Part shown: in pieces, positions 1-10,595 of the stretch
Position numbering within the stretch: the first letter of the stretch is position 1
Layout: each line of letters begins with the position of its first letter
Assembly: GCF_001659605.2 (NCBI RefSeq)
Contig: NC_035161.2
Span: forward strand, 930,001 to 994,000
Reading direction: 5' to 3'
Source: Manihot esculenta
Lineage: Eukaryota > Streptophyta > Magnoliopsida > Malpighiales > Euphorbiaceae
DNA: 64,000 nt
Translations under genes and position numbers: made by a program
The notes under the pieces: model-generated
What the model saw: the letters and a program-made list of their open reading frames with translations, nothing else
Database searches by the model: none
What the model was told of the DNA's origin: nothing

Positions 1-1954
1 GGAAAATGCCAGGTTCGGCCGCCGAAAGTGAGTTTCGGCCGCCGAACCTTGCATGGTTTAGGAAGCACATGCAGCTGCCGAAGGTGGTCTGGCCAGCCAC
101 CTATAAAAGGGAGTCAAAGTCGGTTGATGGACAAGACTTTTCTTCCATCAGCTGGCTGAGGTGTGTTCCAAATTGTCCTAAGGTGATTTTCATGATTTCT
201 TTCAATCTTTAAAGAGTTTTGATAAGTTTTATATTATTTTTGAAGTTTTTGAGCAAAAGATCAAAGATTTGCAACTTGGAGTGTTTTCTCCATATTGTCA
301 CGTTAGGATCCTTCATCCTCTCGTTTTCAAGAGGTAAGTGAAGTTTCTCGACATCTTTTAATGTTTTATGCAAGTTTTATGCAAGTTTCTTGGGTAGATA
401 TGCATGTAGGGTTTTTTAGGGTTTATGTTGACTTGAGTATTGTTTGATGTTTTGATGTTGTTGGATGGGGTTTTAGGTTAGTTTTGGACCCCTATATGCA
501 TGTCTTGGTATATATGCAGGTTGTGGTATTGTGTTGTGCATGTTGGAGTGTTTTGGAGGCTGTTTTGCATGAGGCGAAATAGGGTTCTGACTTTCTGAAG
601 AACCCAGGTTCGGCCGCCGAAGGTAGTTTCGGCCGCCGAACGTGCCTAAGGAAGTGGTTTCGGCCGCCGAACGTGCCTAAGGAGGTGGTTTCGGCTGCCT
701 AAGCTCGACCCCGAAAGTGGACTTTCGTCTCTGGAGGGGGAGTTCGACCGCCGAACCTGCCGCCGAAGGTGAGTGAGTTTCGTCTCTGGACCAGACTTTC
801 GGCCGCCGAAGGTGCCGCCGAAAGTGCCTGATTTTCGTCTCTAGAGGGGACTTTCGGCCGCCGAACCTGCCCCCGAAAGTGCCTTGTCCAACCTTCCTTT
901 GCATGCTTTTTATGATTGTTTAAGGTTGTCTTAGGGGGTTTTTGGAGAGTTTTTAGAGATGTTTTTGAGTGAGTTTGGTCCCTCATTTTGTGTCCACCTG
1001 TGTAGGTTCGGACCAGAGAAACCCAGGTGATCAGCAGAGTTAGCTGCTCAGTGTCATTGCAGAGTCATTCAGAGGTGAGTGGAACTAATTTAACTCTCTA
1101 TTTATCAAATGTTCATGACATGTTTCATGCATCATGATGTATAATAGGTTGAATGCACTAGAATTCACGAATATGCTTCATTGCATTATTATGTGAAGAT
1201 GGAACGGACATAGAGAGGAATCAATAACCCTTTGCTCTTTGTATGTTTAATGAAGTCCTGAGGAGCCCACTGAGGGCCGGGCAAGTGCATGTAATGAAGA
1301 CCTGAGGAGCTCCTTCGCGGGCCGAGCAAAGCATTAGGGATTTTTTATTTGTCCATTCGAGATGTGATTACTTGTGTTATGATGCATTCCATGAGAGCAT
1401 GATTTATTGGTATGTATCCATTTTTCTACTCACTGGGCTAGTATAGCTCATTCCTCTCCCCTCACCCCAGTTTTGCAGGATCAGGTTTTGGAAAAGGTCA
1501 GCATGGGCATAGTCAGGACAGAAGAGTTTGTAATAGCTAGCAGTGGACATGGACTTTTGTAATAGTATGTGTAGAACATGTTTTCAGAATGTTGTATAGA
1601 GAGTAGAATTGTGCTTGACCCCTATGTTTTTGTAACTCTTTTATACATGGTCTAATTTTGTAATAATTTGATTCTTGTTTATTTAAAAAAAAAACTAGGC
1701 TTAACATTTATAAAGTTTGACCTGTCTAGAGTTTTGATGAGTGCTCTAACAAGGGGTTTATGTTTAGAGTACAGATACAGTGCATGCAAAGGTTGAGCCT
1801 TGGTACAGAAAATCTTTATACTTATGGAAAATGTATGACCATGTATGGATTTTAACAGGTACACAGAGGGTTTAACAAGCTTGCTACGGGTCCCGGCGAC
1901 CTTAAGTCGATCTAGATTCTAGCGCCGGTAGCGTCCAATTTTTGGGTCGTTACA
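1..1954 (+). mobile_element. Family A LTR (copy A1), left end outside window
   Basis: Right-hand part of a long terminal repeat of a Ty3/gypsy chromovirus-like family (family A). Complete copies in this window start TGTAATACCC and end GGTCGTTACA; this copy ends in that way at 1954. It has a promoter-proximal pair of TTCGGCCGCCGAA palindromes (about 14-52), a TATA box at 102-110, and a second, denser palindrome cluster at about 607-882 interleaved with GTTTCGTCTCTGGAGG-like spacers. The base after the end (CTAAT...) continues an Athila-like LTR, so A1 is inserted in a family B LTR. Whether it is a solo LTR or the end of a full element cannot be seen. Confidence 0.85.
102..110 (+). promoter_or_regulatory. 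TATA box of LTR A1
   Basis: TATAAAAGG lies 50-80 bases after the first palindrome pair, in the context GGCCAGCCACC-TATAAAAGG that recurs in other family A LTRs (33070, 47168, 59320). This is the expected U3 promoter of the element. Position is conserved; activity is inferred. Confidence 0.65.
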
Positions 1955-2394
1955 CTAATTGATTTAATCATAAGGAGAGACATGGTGGTGAGAAGCGTTT
2001 TCCATCTCCATAACTAATCTATTGAATCAATCAAGAGAACATAAGTTTCAATGATCACTCCAAACAACCAAAGTGGATCCATCTCTTCAACTAGACCTTT
2101 CTCATATTGATTTACATCTTATTTTAATTACTTGCTTATTTAATTACTGTCAGTAGTTTGCTAATCAAATCAATCTCAAAACTCCCCCTTTTTACTTTTA
2201 TCGCACTCTATCTTTGTTTCGCTTTCCGTTACTTGCTTTTAGTTGTGCTTTCAGTTAATTCTCTTGGTTTTGTTATGAAAAATAGATAAGTTTACAGTTC
2301 TCTGTGGATTCGATCTTTTACCACTATCTGCAGTTGTAAAATTGTTGATAACCGAAAAGGTTATTTTTTACCAGCTTCGACAACCGCGAGTTAG
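1955..2394 (+). mobile_element. Right end of an Athila-like (family B) LTR, copy B0
   Basis: Matches the last 440 bases or so of the B1, B2 and B3 LTRs: the segment from CTAATTGATTTAATCATAAGG, through the CTCTGTGGATTCGATC motif, to TTCGACAACCGCGAGT. The expected end is GAGTCA; here it reads GAGTTA, so the exact end (2392-2394) is uncertain. No primer-binding site follows, so this is a solo LTR or the 3' LTR of an element whose body is outside the window. LTR A1 was inserted into it. Confidence 0.75.
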
Positions 2395-5144
2395 TCGACT
2401 AGGTAGATAAGGATTTATAACGGTAGCCACAAAGTGCCGAACGATAGGCTCAGAGGCCGAAAATGTGATAGCAGAGCTCTGTGGCAGTGCTTATAAGGTA
2501 CCTGATATATAACCTCAAATATATAGATCATGTATCGGTAGCAATACTGCGAACTTTGTATGTTTATATGGCATGTCATACCTTTAAGCTAACCTCGACT
2601 CCTATTAAGTTTACCAGGGTCAAGTATCATTAATTTAATGTAAATGCATATCATTTGAAGTTATTTGAATTCATTTCCAAAGTACATATATCATATGCCA
2701 AGGTTATCAAGATGAGAAACTCATGGCAAATAGTGCAAAACTTTGTCAACATAACATTCCAATTTGAGAAAACTGCATTCTTCCATATATTGTATAAACT
2801 TTTGAAGCAGTTTAGAGTTACAATTTGACTTCAGGTTCTTCATAAAAAATGTACATTTATGTCTTATCTTTCCAACAAGGTATAACTCATGAAAATCCGA
2901 TCACTCTAGCTTAAGTTATGAATTTTTTTTTACAATCTGCTCAATAAGGTCTTAATCAGTCCAGTATTGGTATTTGTTTATAGTATCAAAAAATATATCA
3001 GATTCATACATTTTTATATAAATTCAAGTTTAAGTGTCTTCTACAAAGTTTTAGGTATACTTATTAAGATTTATTTGGAACTGGTCTTAAAAAATTTCAC
3101 TTAGTACATAATTAGTTATGTTATAATAAATACACTCTGTTCTGAATGCACTATCACTGTGTCCAGTTTAGGTTTACTAGCAATTTATATCATCTTATCT
3201 ATAGATTCAGAATATGGTCATTTCATAAAAGTTTTAATTCTTTGTATCAGCTTTCATTTGGTATATTTTAGGCCTAATTTCAATAACTACACAATATGTT
3301 ATGAAGTTACTAACACATGTCTCGTTAAAACCTCTCCTGCCAAGTTTGCACTTTTAGCTCTCATGTTTGGTTTTTTTACCTCAAGCCTTTCAAACACCAT
3401 TTTAACTTTCATATAACATATTTATACAATCAAAACAACATTTTCAGTAAGTAAAATCAACCCCTAATTTCACCTATTCATGACATAATCAAAGGAAAAC
3501 ATAAAATCATACAAACACCAAACCTTTCTTGAATTCCTCTTTCTTTTCCTCCTCTATTCTCTAACTATCTCCTTTTTCTTTGATGTTCTTTCACCTAGGT
3601 CAATTTATATTTTAGGGAAGGATTGAATAAATTAAAAATTAAAACTTTATAATTCAAATTCATGCATGAAGAAATGAGATGCTATTTTCTACACATTTCT
3701 AAGCTCACCTTTGATTTTCAAGTTTGATATATATGGAACTCTAAACTTTTCTTCTTTAATTCTTTCAATATATGGCTCTTCCTTTAGCTCTTGATCTTAG
3801 GATGAATTTTGGTTAAAGAAAGAAGTTGATTTGATGAGATTTTGGCTTGGATTTGGTGGAAGACAAAACAAAATCTTAGTTCTTCAATGGCGTGAGCTAC
3901 GGCAATGAGGTGGTGGAGAAGACAACCCAATTTTCACTTTGCTTTGTCATTTCATTGATAGCTCACACATGGAGGGTTTAGGTGAAGAGGTGGAAAACAT
4001 GAAGGACTAAACTGAATTTTGTCTTTGAACTTTCCATATTCACACTTTAACCTACTAAACTCTTTATCATGTTTTAATTTAGTTTTCAAACTTCCAATAA
4101 TCATAGATTAACCTACTGAATTATGCTTTTAGCCTTTAGAAGTCCTTTTCACTTAAGCAAGCATGACGGATTTAAACAAGCACATCGAGCAAGTACGTCG
4201 AAAAACCCAAAGCACCTCCCGAAAGTGACTCATTCCCGTCTTGCTAATCACACTGTCTAACTTTAATTCTGGATATGTTCGTTTCTTTATTTGAGTTTTC
4301 TATGATTCAGTTATTAGCAGGTTAGAGTTATGCTAGCACCTCCCCTAAGTAGCTCGGGGTAAGCTAGCATCTCCTCTAATACCATTTGCTCTAGTAGTGA
4401 AATAGCCTAACTCATACCTAGTGATGTCACTACTCTAACTATGGGTTTGACGATGTTACATACAGGGTTTAACCGTTCAGAGATATTGACTACATAATGT
4501 CATACCATACCATAGTAGAGAAGAACTAGAAGAAGCCCCATGTGAAAGTCGAGCTAACTACAAAAGTCAAACCTTCCCCTGAGTTCTTTTCGAAGCATGC
4601 TTACAGAATGAAGAATCAAAACTCCTCCCAAAGCCTGTTAACTAATTCCTTCGGCTCTTATGGCTAACAACAAATGGACAAAACATTAATATTTATCAAA
4701 TATATTAATTAGAAAATAAGTATACTAATACACACGCAATAAAACCATTAATTACTGTTAAAATAATCTTTAGAAGTAGATTTGAATTCCACGCACAAGC
4801 AATTATCAATCAACATATTCTCGAAACATGCATCTATCTTCAAATCTCAAACAAAAAATGTTCAGAAAATGAAGAAACCAGCTAATTTGATTAGTACAGC
4901 CTCAACAGATATTTTAGCATTTATTGTCATTTTCTTTCCAAGACACGTTTAGGTACCAATCCCAATAGAGGCAAAAAAATCTTGGAAAAAAAAAGGCATC
5001 TAACAACTTTAAGAACATCCACAACAAAACACTATTCGGAGACAGTATCAAACAAGTCTAAACAGTAGATGAAGATCCAAAAATCAGTGATTACTTGAAG
5101 CAAAGCCAACACACTAACATACTACCACCGACAAGTAGAATACT
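2395..5144. other. AT-rich intergenic DNA, no gene seen
   Basis: I find no supported coding region in this 2.7 kb. Short open frames (for example 3159-3416) have no recognisable domain. The stretch 2480-4560 has a texture like a decayed reverse-strand gypsy LTR with its leader (rows such as TATAACTCATGAAAATCCGA and AGCACCTCCCC), but I could not find paired ends, so I do not call an element. Confidence 0.4.
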
Positions 5145-5145
5145 A

Positions 5146-5246
5146 AGATTGAATTCTTATTTTAAAATAATTTAATTATGTAATTAATAAAAAGTAAGTG
5201 TAAATAAACATTGAAACTATATAAAAATAATTAAAAAATTTTTTCA
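5146..5246 (+). repeat. Dispersed direct repeat, copy 1
   Basis: About 100 AT-rich bases, from TTCTTATTTTAAAATAATTT through AATAAAAAGTAAGTGTAAAT, are repeated in the same direction at about 7950-8050. The pair brackets the host gene at 6052-7320. It may be two copies of a small mobile element or remnants of one larger element. Confidence 0.6.
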
Positions 5247-6202
5247 CATATTTCAATAAATTTTAAATTTTTATAACGACTATAATGCATAATAAATTTG
5301 TTAATCAATTAGTCACCAAAATTTACCAATATGGAGCAAGAGAATATAATTATGATATTAAAAATAAATTTATGAATGTATTTCAAAACTTTTGTATAAA
5401 ATTTAGGACACTTTTTTGTTCATATGAAAATATATGTTTTTATAAAAAATAAACAAACAATACGTTGATCTGTCCAAACAAAATGCAAAAGACTATATAC
5501 TAATTAATTATGGAGAGAAGAAAAACTCAATATTAAAAAGCAAAAATAGAAGAAAAACAAAAAACAAAAGAAATTTCTCTCTCTAATTTCTTAGAATTTC
5601 TTTTAAAAATAGTATCACTCGTCGTGATTTGAAATCACTAAGTTTTAATTTTGAGAAAAGAAAAAATGAATCGCTTTCAATCTTATTGAAATTTACTGTA
5701 TATTGAGTATTTGATTTTTGAGTAAATCTAAAAATAAATGTACCATTTATATTTGGCCAAACATTATAATTGTAAACAATTCAAATTTTACAAATTGACG
5801 TTTAAATATTATGCTTATTGATAAACAAGTGCTCGTATTACAATTTTATAAATTGTATCTAATATTTTAATTATTTATGACTAAACCCTTGTTTTGTTAC
5901 CAATTAATTTTTAATTATTTACTAATGAGCAATTACTTTTAGAAATTGAATTTTAAATATTATAACTACTTATAAATAAAACCATAAAACCTTATATTTG
6001 TAAATGCCTTTGAGGCACAAAGAGCAGCTAGCAAGATGGAAAAAAAACAGTGTCAAAATTGTAGGCATTGTGATTTCTTAAAATCTGAGTTAGCAGAAAG
6101 AAAAGCCATTAATTTACACAATAATTTCTAATCAATAGTAACAAATTATTCAATTAAATAATATCTAATCAATAGCATAAAATTTATATTATACTGAGCC
6201 AC

Positions 6203-6636
6203 CTTTTCATTCTCTTTCCTAACAGCAAAGTCAAGGGCATCATTGGCCCGTTCCGTGTACATAATATCATCACCCAGATGGATGCGTTCACCAACAGTAA
6301 GCCAATCCCATGTCGAGGGACAAGTCATTCGCGCGGGCCAATAGTCGTGTTCAAAACCCTGTACACGGCTTGCCAAAAGAATTGTAAGAGAAAAAAACTT
6401 ATAAATACATTAAAAGACTAGTAAATTACCTCGCTTGCTGCAAAATCCTCTTTGTATTTTTTTAGCAATTCCCGTTTGTATTCATCCGAATAATCAATCC
6501 ATTCTTTGTTGTCTTTATCTTCAGCCTTTGATTCCTTAGCAGACCCTTCGTCGAGGAAGCCATCCTCAATCTTTGATTTCTTCAATGGTGATTCGTCAAA
6601 GTCTTCCTTCTTTGGATGATGGACATTGGAAGCCAT
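6203..6636 (-). CDS. Probable host gene, small acidic/lysine-rich protein of unknown function (two coding exons)
   Basis: The only non-transposon gene I can support. Exon 1 runs from an ATG at 6636 to 6430 (69 codons; starts MASNVHHPKKEDFDES, with many K, E and D). It ends at a good donor (GAG|GTAATT). The acceptor ACAG|GGT at 6358 opens exon 2 in the same phase, giving a well-ordered, tryptophan-rich stretch including HDYWPARMTCPSTWDW and GERIHLGDDIMYTERA. The intron is 71 nt (6429-6359). A donor AAG|GTGG may end exon 2 at 6203, with an acceptor at 6085 and a last exon below 6084; otherwise the frame runs on to a stop at 6146. I do not recognise the family. Splice sites in phase and composition unlike the flanks argue that it is real. 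Confidence 0.6.
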
Positions 6637-7320
6637 GATGCACAAAAATGGTACAAAAGAGAGACTGCGACACTCACAAATCAGAAACCCTAGGAAAACA
6701 ATCAGGAAAACAAGTCAGAGTGTTATCATTTATAGCACGGAAAAAGAATGAGAGACAGTAGCGTGTAGGCTACCTGAACCCGAACACGAACATTAGCATT
6801 TCAATCAAATTCATAATCGCATTCAATCTTCAAAAACAACTATAAATTCATTCAGAATAGCGTTAAATTTTCAATGAATTTCATAATACAGCCCTCAACG
6901 CATTCGCATTAATCTTGGCATTTCCAAGAATTTCAGAAACCCACGTCAATAGATCTAAGAAATCTCGGAAAGCACACATCTGAAACCACAATCTCAAAAT
7001 CCATACAAACCTGCAGTGACTGAGGACGCGGCAAGGAGCAGCGACAGCGTGATTTAGCAATAGGACCAGCGGCGAGGAGCACTGGACGGCAGCACTGGAC
7101 AGCGGAAACAGCGACGAGGACCAGAGGAAGCGGCGGAGAAGGGCGAAGAGGCAACCAGGCCCAGCCGACGCAACAACGACTTTGACAGCCTCAAGGATGA
7201 TTGGCGGAGCGCGGAACCAGAGGGAGAGGTTGAGATTCGAAGAGGGGGAGAGGGGGACGGGAGGGGACAGGCGACAGAGTTGAGAGAGAAATGTGAGGGT
7301 GGGGGATTTAAGGGTTTTTT
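6637..7320 (-). promoter_or_regulatory. 5' leader with possible intron, and promoter of the host gene
   Basis: Upstream of the ATG on the minus strand is a leader with a likely 5'-UTR intron: donor GCAG|GTTTGTATGG at 7010 and acceptor GGTTCAG|GTAG near 6774. Before it is a GC-rich, CpG-containing stretch (7010-7300) that contrasts with AT-rich surroundings and resembles a plant promoter/5'-UTR. A short open frame here (6933-7154) shows no protein-like features. Inferred from splice signals and composition only. Confidence 0.4.
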
Positions 7321-7944
7321 TTATGACGAAGGGTCTAACTGTTCGGTCATTTAGTTGGGAAAAATTTCAAAGATTACCCTGTAAGACGCTTTTTTCAATT
7401 TAGAGTTTTTCTAGAAAAAATAAATAAATAAATTGAGAATTTGTAACGATTAAAAAGAATTTTAATTATAAATGGTCTTGTCACTTAGAATAAAATTAAA
7501 AAATTAAATATTAAATATTAAATATTAAATAATCAATCTTTTCCATTAATTATATAGATATATAAATAATTTTAAATAAATTCAACTTAAATTTTGATAG
7601 ATTATCTTCTTTATAAATTTTATAATATTTTATTGGATAATCACGTATAAAATTGAAATATTTTTTATGAGAGATATATAAAAAAATAATAAAAAAAATT
7701 ATATCAGCTAACATGATTGTAATATATTTTATAAATGTTAATTGTGTTGTAGTTATTTTTAAAAACATGAACTTTTTGCAAAAGTTTTTTTAATGTATGT
7801 AGATGAGAGGTTCGTGAATGTTCAATGTGTTGCATTAATCTTTTGGAAATTTGAGTTATTTGCAAAAGTTCTTTTAATATATGTTGGTGAGAGGTTGGCT
7901 CATGTCTAAAAATATTTTTTGTGATTACTCTTTTTAAGTAGAAT
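7321..7944. other. AT-rich spacer, nothing seen
   Basis: Runs of A and T with short direct repeats (AAATATTAAATATTAAATATTAA near 7500). Open frames are low-complexity and without homology that I recognise. Confidence 0.4.
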
Positions 7945-7946
7945 AT

Positions 7947-8050
7947 TCGGGTTGAGTTCTCATTTTAAAATAACTTAATTATGTAATTAATAAAAAATAA
8001 GTGTAAATAAATATTGAAATTATTTAAAAATAATTTAAAATTTATTTTTT
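7947..8050 (+). repeat. Dispersed direct repeat, copy 2
   Basis: Second copy of the AT-rich segment at 5146-5246, same orientation, with a handful of differences. It ends about 50 bases before the primer-binding site at 8104, so it could be part of the LTR of that relic. Confidence 0.6.
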
Positions 8051-8103
8051 TTCAAGTGCCACAAGATCTCAAATGGGTACCAAAAATATGGGCCCATGAT
8101 ATT

Positions 8104-8115
8104 TGGTATCAGAGC
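8104..8115 (+). other. tRNA-Met primer-binding site of a decayed LTR retroelement
   Basis: TGGTATCAGAGC is the classic complement of the 3' end of plant initiator tRNA-Met, in the usual frame TTTGGTATCAGAGCAAAG. It marks the start of the internal region of an LTR element; the LTR to its left is not resolved. A start codon at 8166 opens a short gag-like frame (MSTTQEKMVEEF) that soon breaks. Confidence 0.65.
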
Positions 8116-9464
8116 AAAGTTTTAATCAGTGAACAATTTAAATAATAGGATGAGATCCTATTGAAATGTCTACTACCCAAGAGAAAATGGTTGAGGAGTT
8201 TCGTGGTCGGGTCAATGAATGTCCTACCTCAAATAGGCTGACATGAGTGTGGGAGTCAGTCCTTTTCATCATAAAAAAATATGATGAGATACGCGCAATG
8301 TAGCGCTAAGAAGAAGCTGTCTGTATTCTGACTATGGTGGCTATGTCGACCAGAGGTGTTGCACGCTCCACTGTGTGCACTAATTGGGAAAAAAGTAATG
8401 ATTTAGTTCTACACACTCCATTTGATTTTTCTTTTGGAGAGGGGATAATGACTAGGTGTTGCATGCTCCTTTTAATAACCTTTGAAGAGAGAGTAATGAC
8501 TTGCGATATAAAGAAAAAGGTGAGGATGAGCTAAGAGAGCTTGAGGCCATCTAAGAGTCCCAAGATCAGTAACTTCAAGAATGGAGGCAGTGGCCTCCTA
8601 TAATAAAATTGAGGCAGAGGCCTCCTATTTTAAAAGTAAGGCAAAGAACTCCTTGTTAAAATTGAGGCAGAGGCCTCTTAAAATGGAATTGAGGTAGAGA
8701 CCTACTGGAATGAATCGAGGCAAAGGCTTCCTATGTGTTTTGCAGGAGTTGTGTAGTGACATTGAATGTGAGAGAAAGGAGACTATGTTCATTCCTCCAG
8801 AATTGAACTGGAGGATCAAGTATCTACAAACTAATTCCTATGAAAAGGCCAATAAAGTGGGCCAGGCTGGAATAAATGGGAGCTGCTAGTTAATTCCAAT
8901 GTGGATGCCTATGAAATAGGCTATGTTCAAACTTATAAAAAAAAAAAAATTCTTGTGGTGCTTGTAAGGTAGTGGAGGTAAATGATTTCCTGTCCACTAT
9001 AAATTTATTTCTTGATGTTATTAAAAAAATTGTTGTTGTATAGACAGGTTGAGAATAATATTCGTGTGTTTGATCAACAACGCTAAAACTGTGATGGAAA
9101 GTGGAAAGGAAGTTTCTATGGATAGAGATGTTCAACTCATTCCCATGATATAGTGAAGAGAGAATACAAAGTTAATTTTACTCTAAGGATGTGGCATTTG
9201 ACTCAGAAAAGGGTAGGGGAGTGTTGACAACAAATTTAAGATATATGGTAGAGCTTAAAGCCTTTCTAAAGAAGGTTGAAACTTGGAGGAATATAGTGTG
9301 GAGCAAGAGATGACCAAGAGTTAGTAGGTCACACTAACAAAGAGATCGAGAGAAATGCAACTCTCCATATCGTACAGACAGTCAACCCAAAACAAATGGG
9401 CCAAAGCGTTAAGTGTGGGAGCAGATAGAAGTGATAGACGTTACCATAATAGTAGTGATATGTT
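8116..9464 (+). mobile_element. Internal relic of an LTR retroelement
   Basis: Follows the primer-binding site. Frames are broken by stops, and no protease, RT or integrase motif is recognisable. It contains the 27-bp minisatellite at 8584-8735 and ends where the reverse family A LTR begins (9465). The right part (9300-9460) resembles a gag linker, but I cannot assign it. Confidence 0.4.
8584..8735 (+). repeat. 26-27 bp minisatellite, six units
   Basis: The word GAGGCAGAGGCCTCCT and variants recur at 8584, 8611, 8638, 8664, 8691 and 8717, a period of 26-27 bases. The unit would encode nine residues if translated, which suggests it grew inside a reading frame that has since decayed. Confidence 0.75.
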
Positions 9465-10595
9465 TGTAACGACCCGAAATCGGACTGCCACCGGCACTAG
9501 GATCCAGATCGACTTAAGGTCGCCGGGACCCATAGCAAGCCTAACATACATCCTGTAAACCTGTTTAATCCCATACACGATCATACATAAACTCATAACC
9601 ATAAAAAAAATTTTCTTTCATTTACCAGGCTTAGCCTGTGCATGCACAACTCATAAACATAAACCTCACACTGGAACCCTCATCAAATGCTCCAATGGGG
9701 TATCATAACATTATTAAGCTTGGTTTACATAAAACATCATAATACATAACGTAGATCATGTATAAAAAGGGATTAACTATACATACTAGGGTCAAGCACA
9801 ATACTAATCCTCCGTAACATATCATTACATTACATGACCGTTCAATACTATACATTGCAACGTTTTCATGTCCACAACTAGCTATTACATAGAACATAAC
9901 TTCACTCTTGCGGACCTCTTGGTCTATCCCGTACCTGCAAATCTGGGGTTTAAGGGAATGGGGTGAGCTACTAGAGCCCAGTGAACAGAATAATAATAAT
10001 AACGTTTAAAACATATGATAGTGTGGAATGCATCACATCACAAACCAATCACATCAAGGATGGAATTGTCACCAATAGCCCTCAACATAGTCCAATAGTG
10101 CCAGGGGCGTAGAATGGGTCTCGACCTGGTCTTTCTCTAATCATAACATAACATAACATTCCAATAATGCCAGGGGCATAAAATGGGTCTCGTCCTGGTC
10201 TTTCTCTTAACATAGTGCCAGGGGCGTAGAATGGGCCTCGACCTGGTCTTCCATACCATACTATATCATATCGTATCACACGAGGACTAAAGGATCATCC
10301 AACATCCACCCACATCATCATCATATTATGCAATGCAACATATTCGTGAATTCTAATGCATACAACCTAACATATACATATCATGGCATTCATGATGCAT
10401 GAAACATGCTAAAAGCTTTCATTAATTTAAAACATAGTTATATTCTACTCACCTCAGGCTGACTCAGAAGCAGCAGTCTCACTACTGGGGTCCTCAGTTC
10501 CTCGAGTCCGAACCTACACAGGAGGACTCAAATGAGAGACCAAACATGGACTAACATGACTCTAAACAACTCCTAAAAAACCCCCTAAAGCATTA
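9465..10595 (-). mobile_element. Family A 3' LTR, reverse strand (copy A2), first part
   Basis: Starts TGTAACGACCCGAAATCGG, the reverse complement of the family A LTR end. It continues to 10595, where Athila-like element B1 is inserted, and resumes at 16860. Its interior lies to the right, so this is the 3' LTR of a reverse element. It contains a three-unit minisatellite at 10098-10253. Confidence 0.85.
10098..10253 (-). repeat. LTR minisatellite, three units
   Basis: Three copies of a unit reading GTGCCAGGGGCGTAGAATGG followed by TCTCGACCTGGTCTTTCTC. The same unit on the other strand is at about 29024-29165 and, with changed sequence, at 48331-48475 and 60406-60529, always at the same place in the LTR. 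Confidence 0.75.

Noticed and set aside
607..882. Regularly spaced palindromes resembling a CRISPR array
   Set aside because: Spacing and spacers are not unique, units vary, copies occur in every LTR of the family, and the genome is a plant.
3159..3416. 85-codon hydrophobic open frame
   Set aside because: AT-rich intergenic DNA, no domain, no splice or start support.
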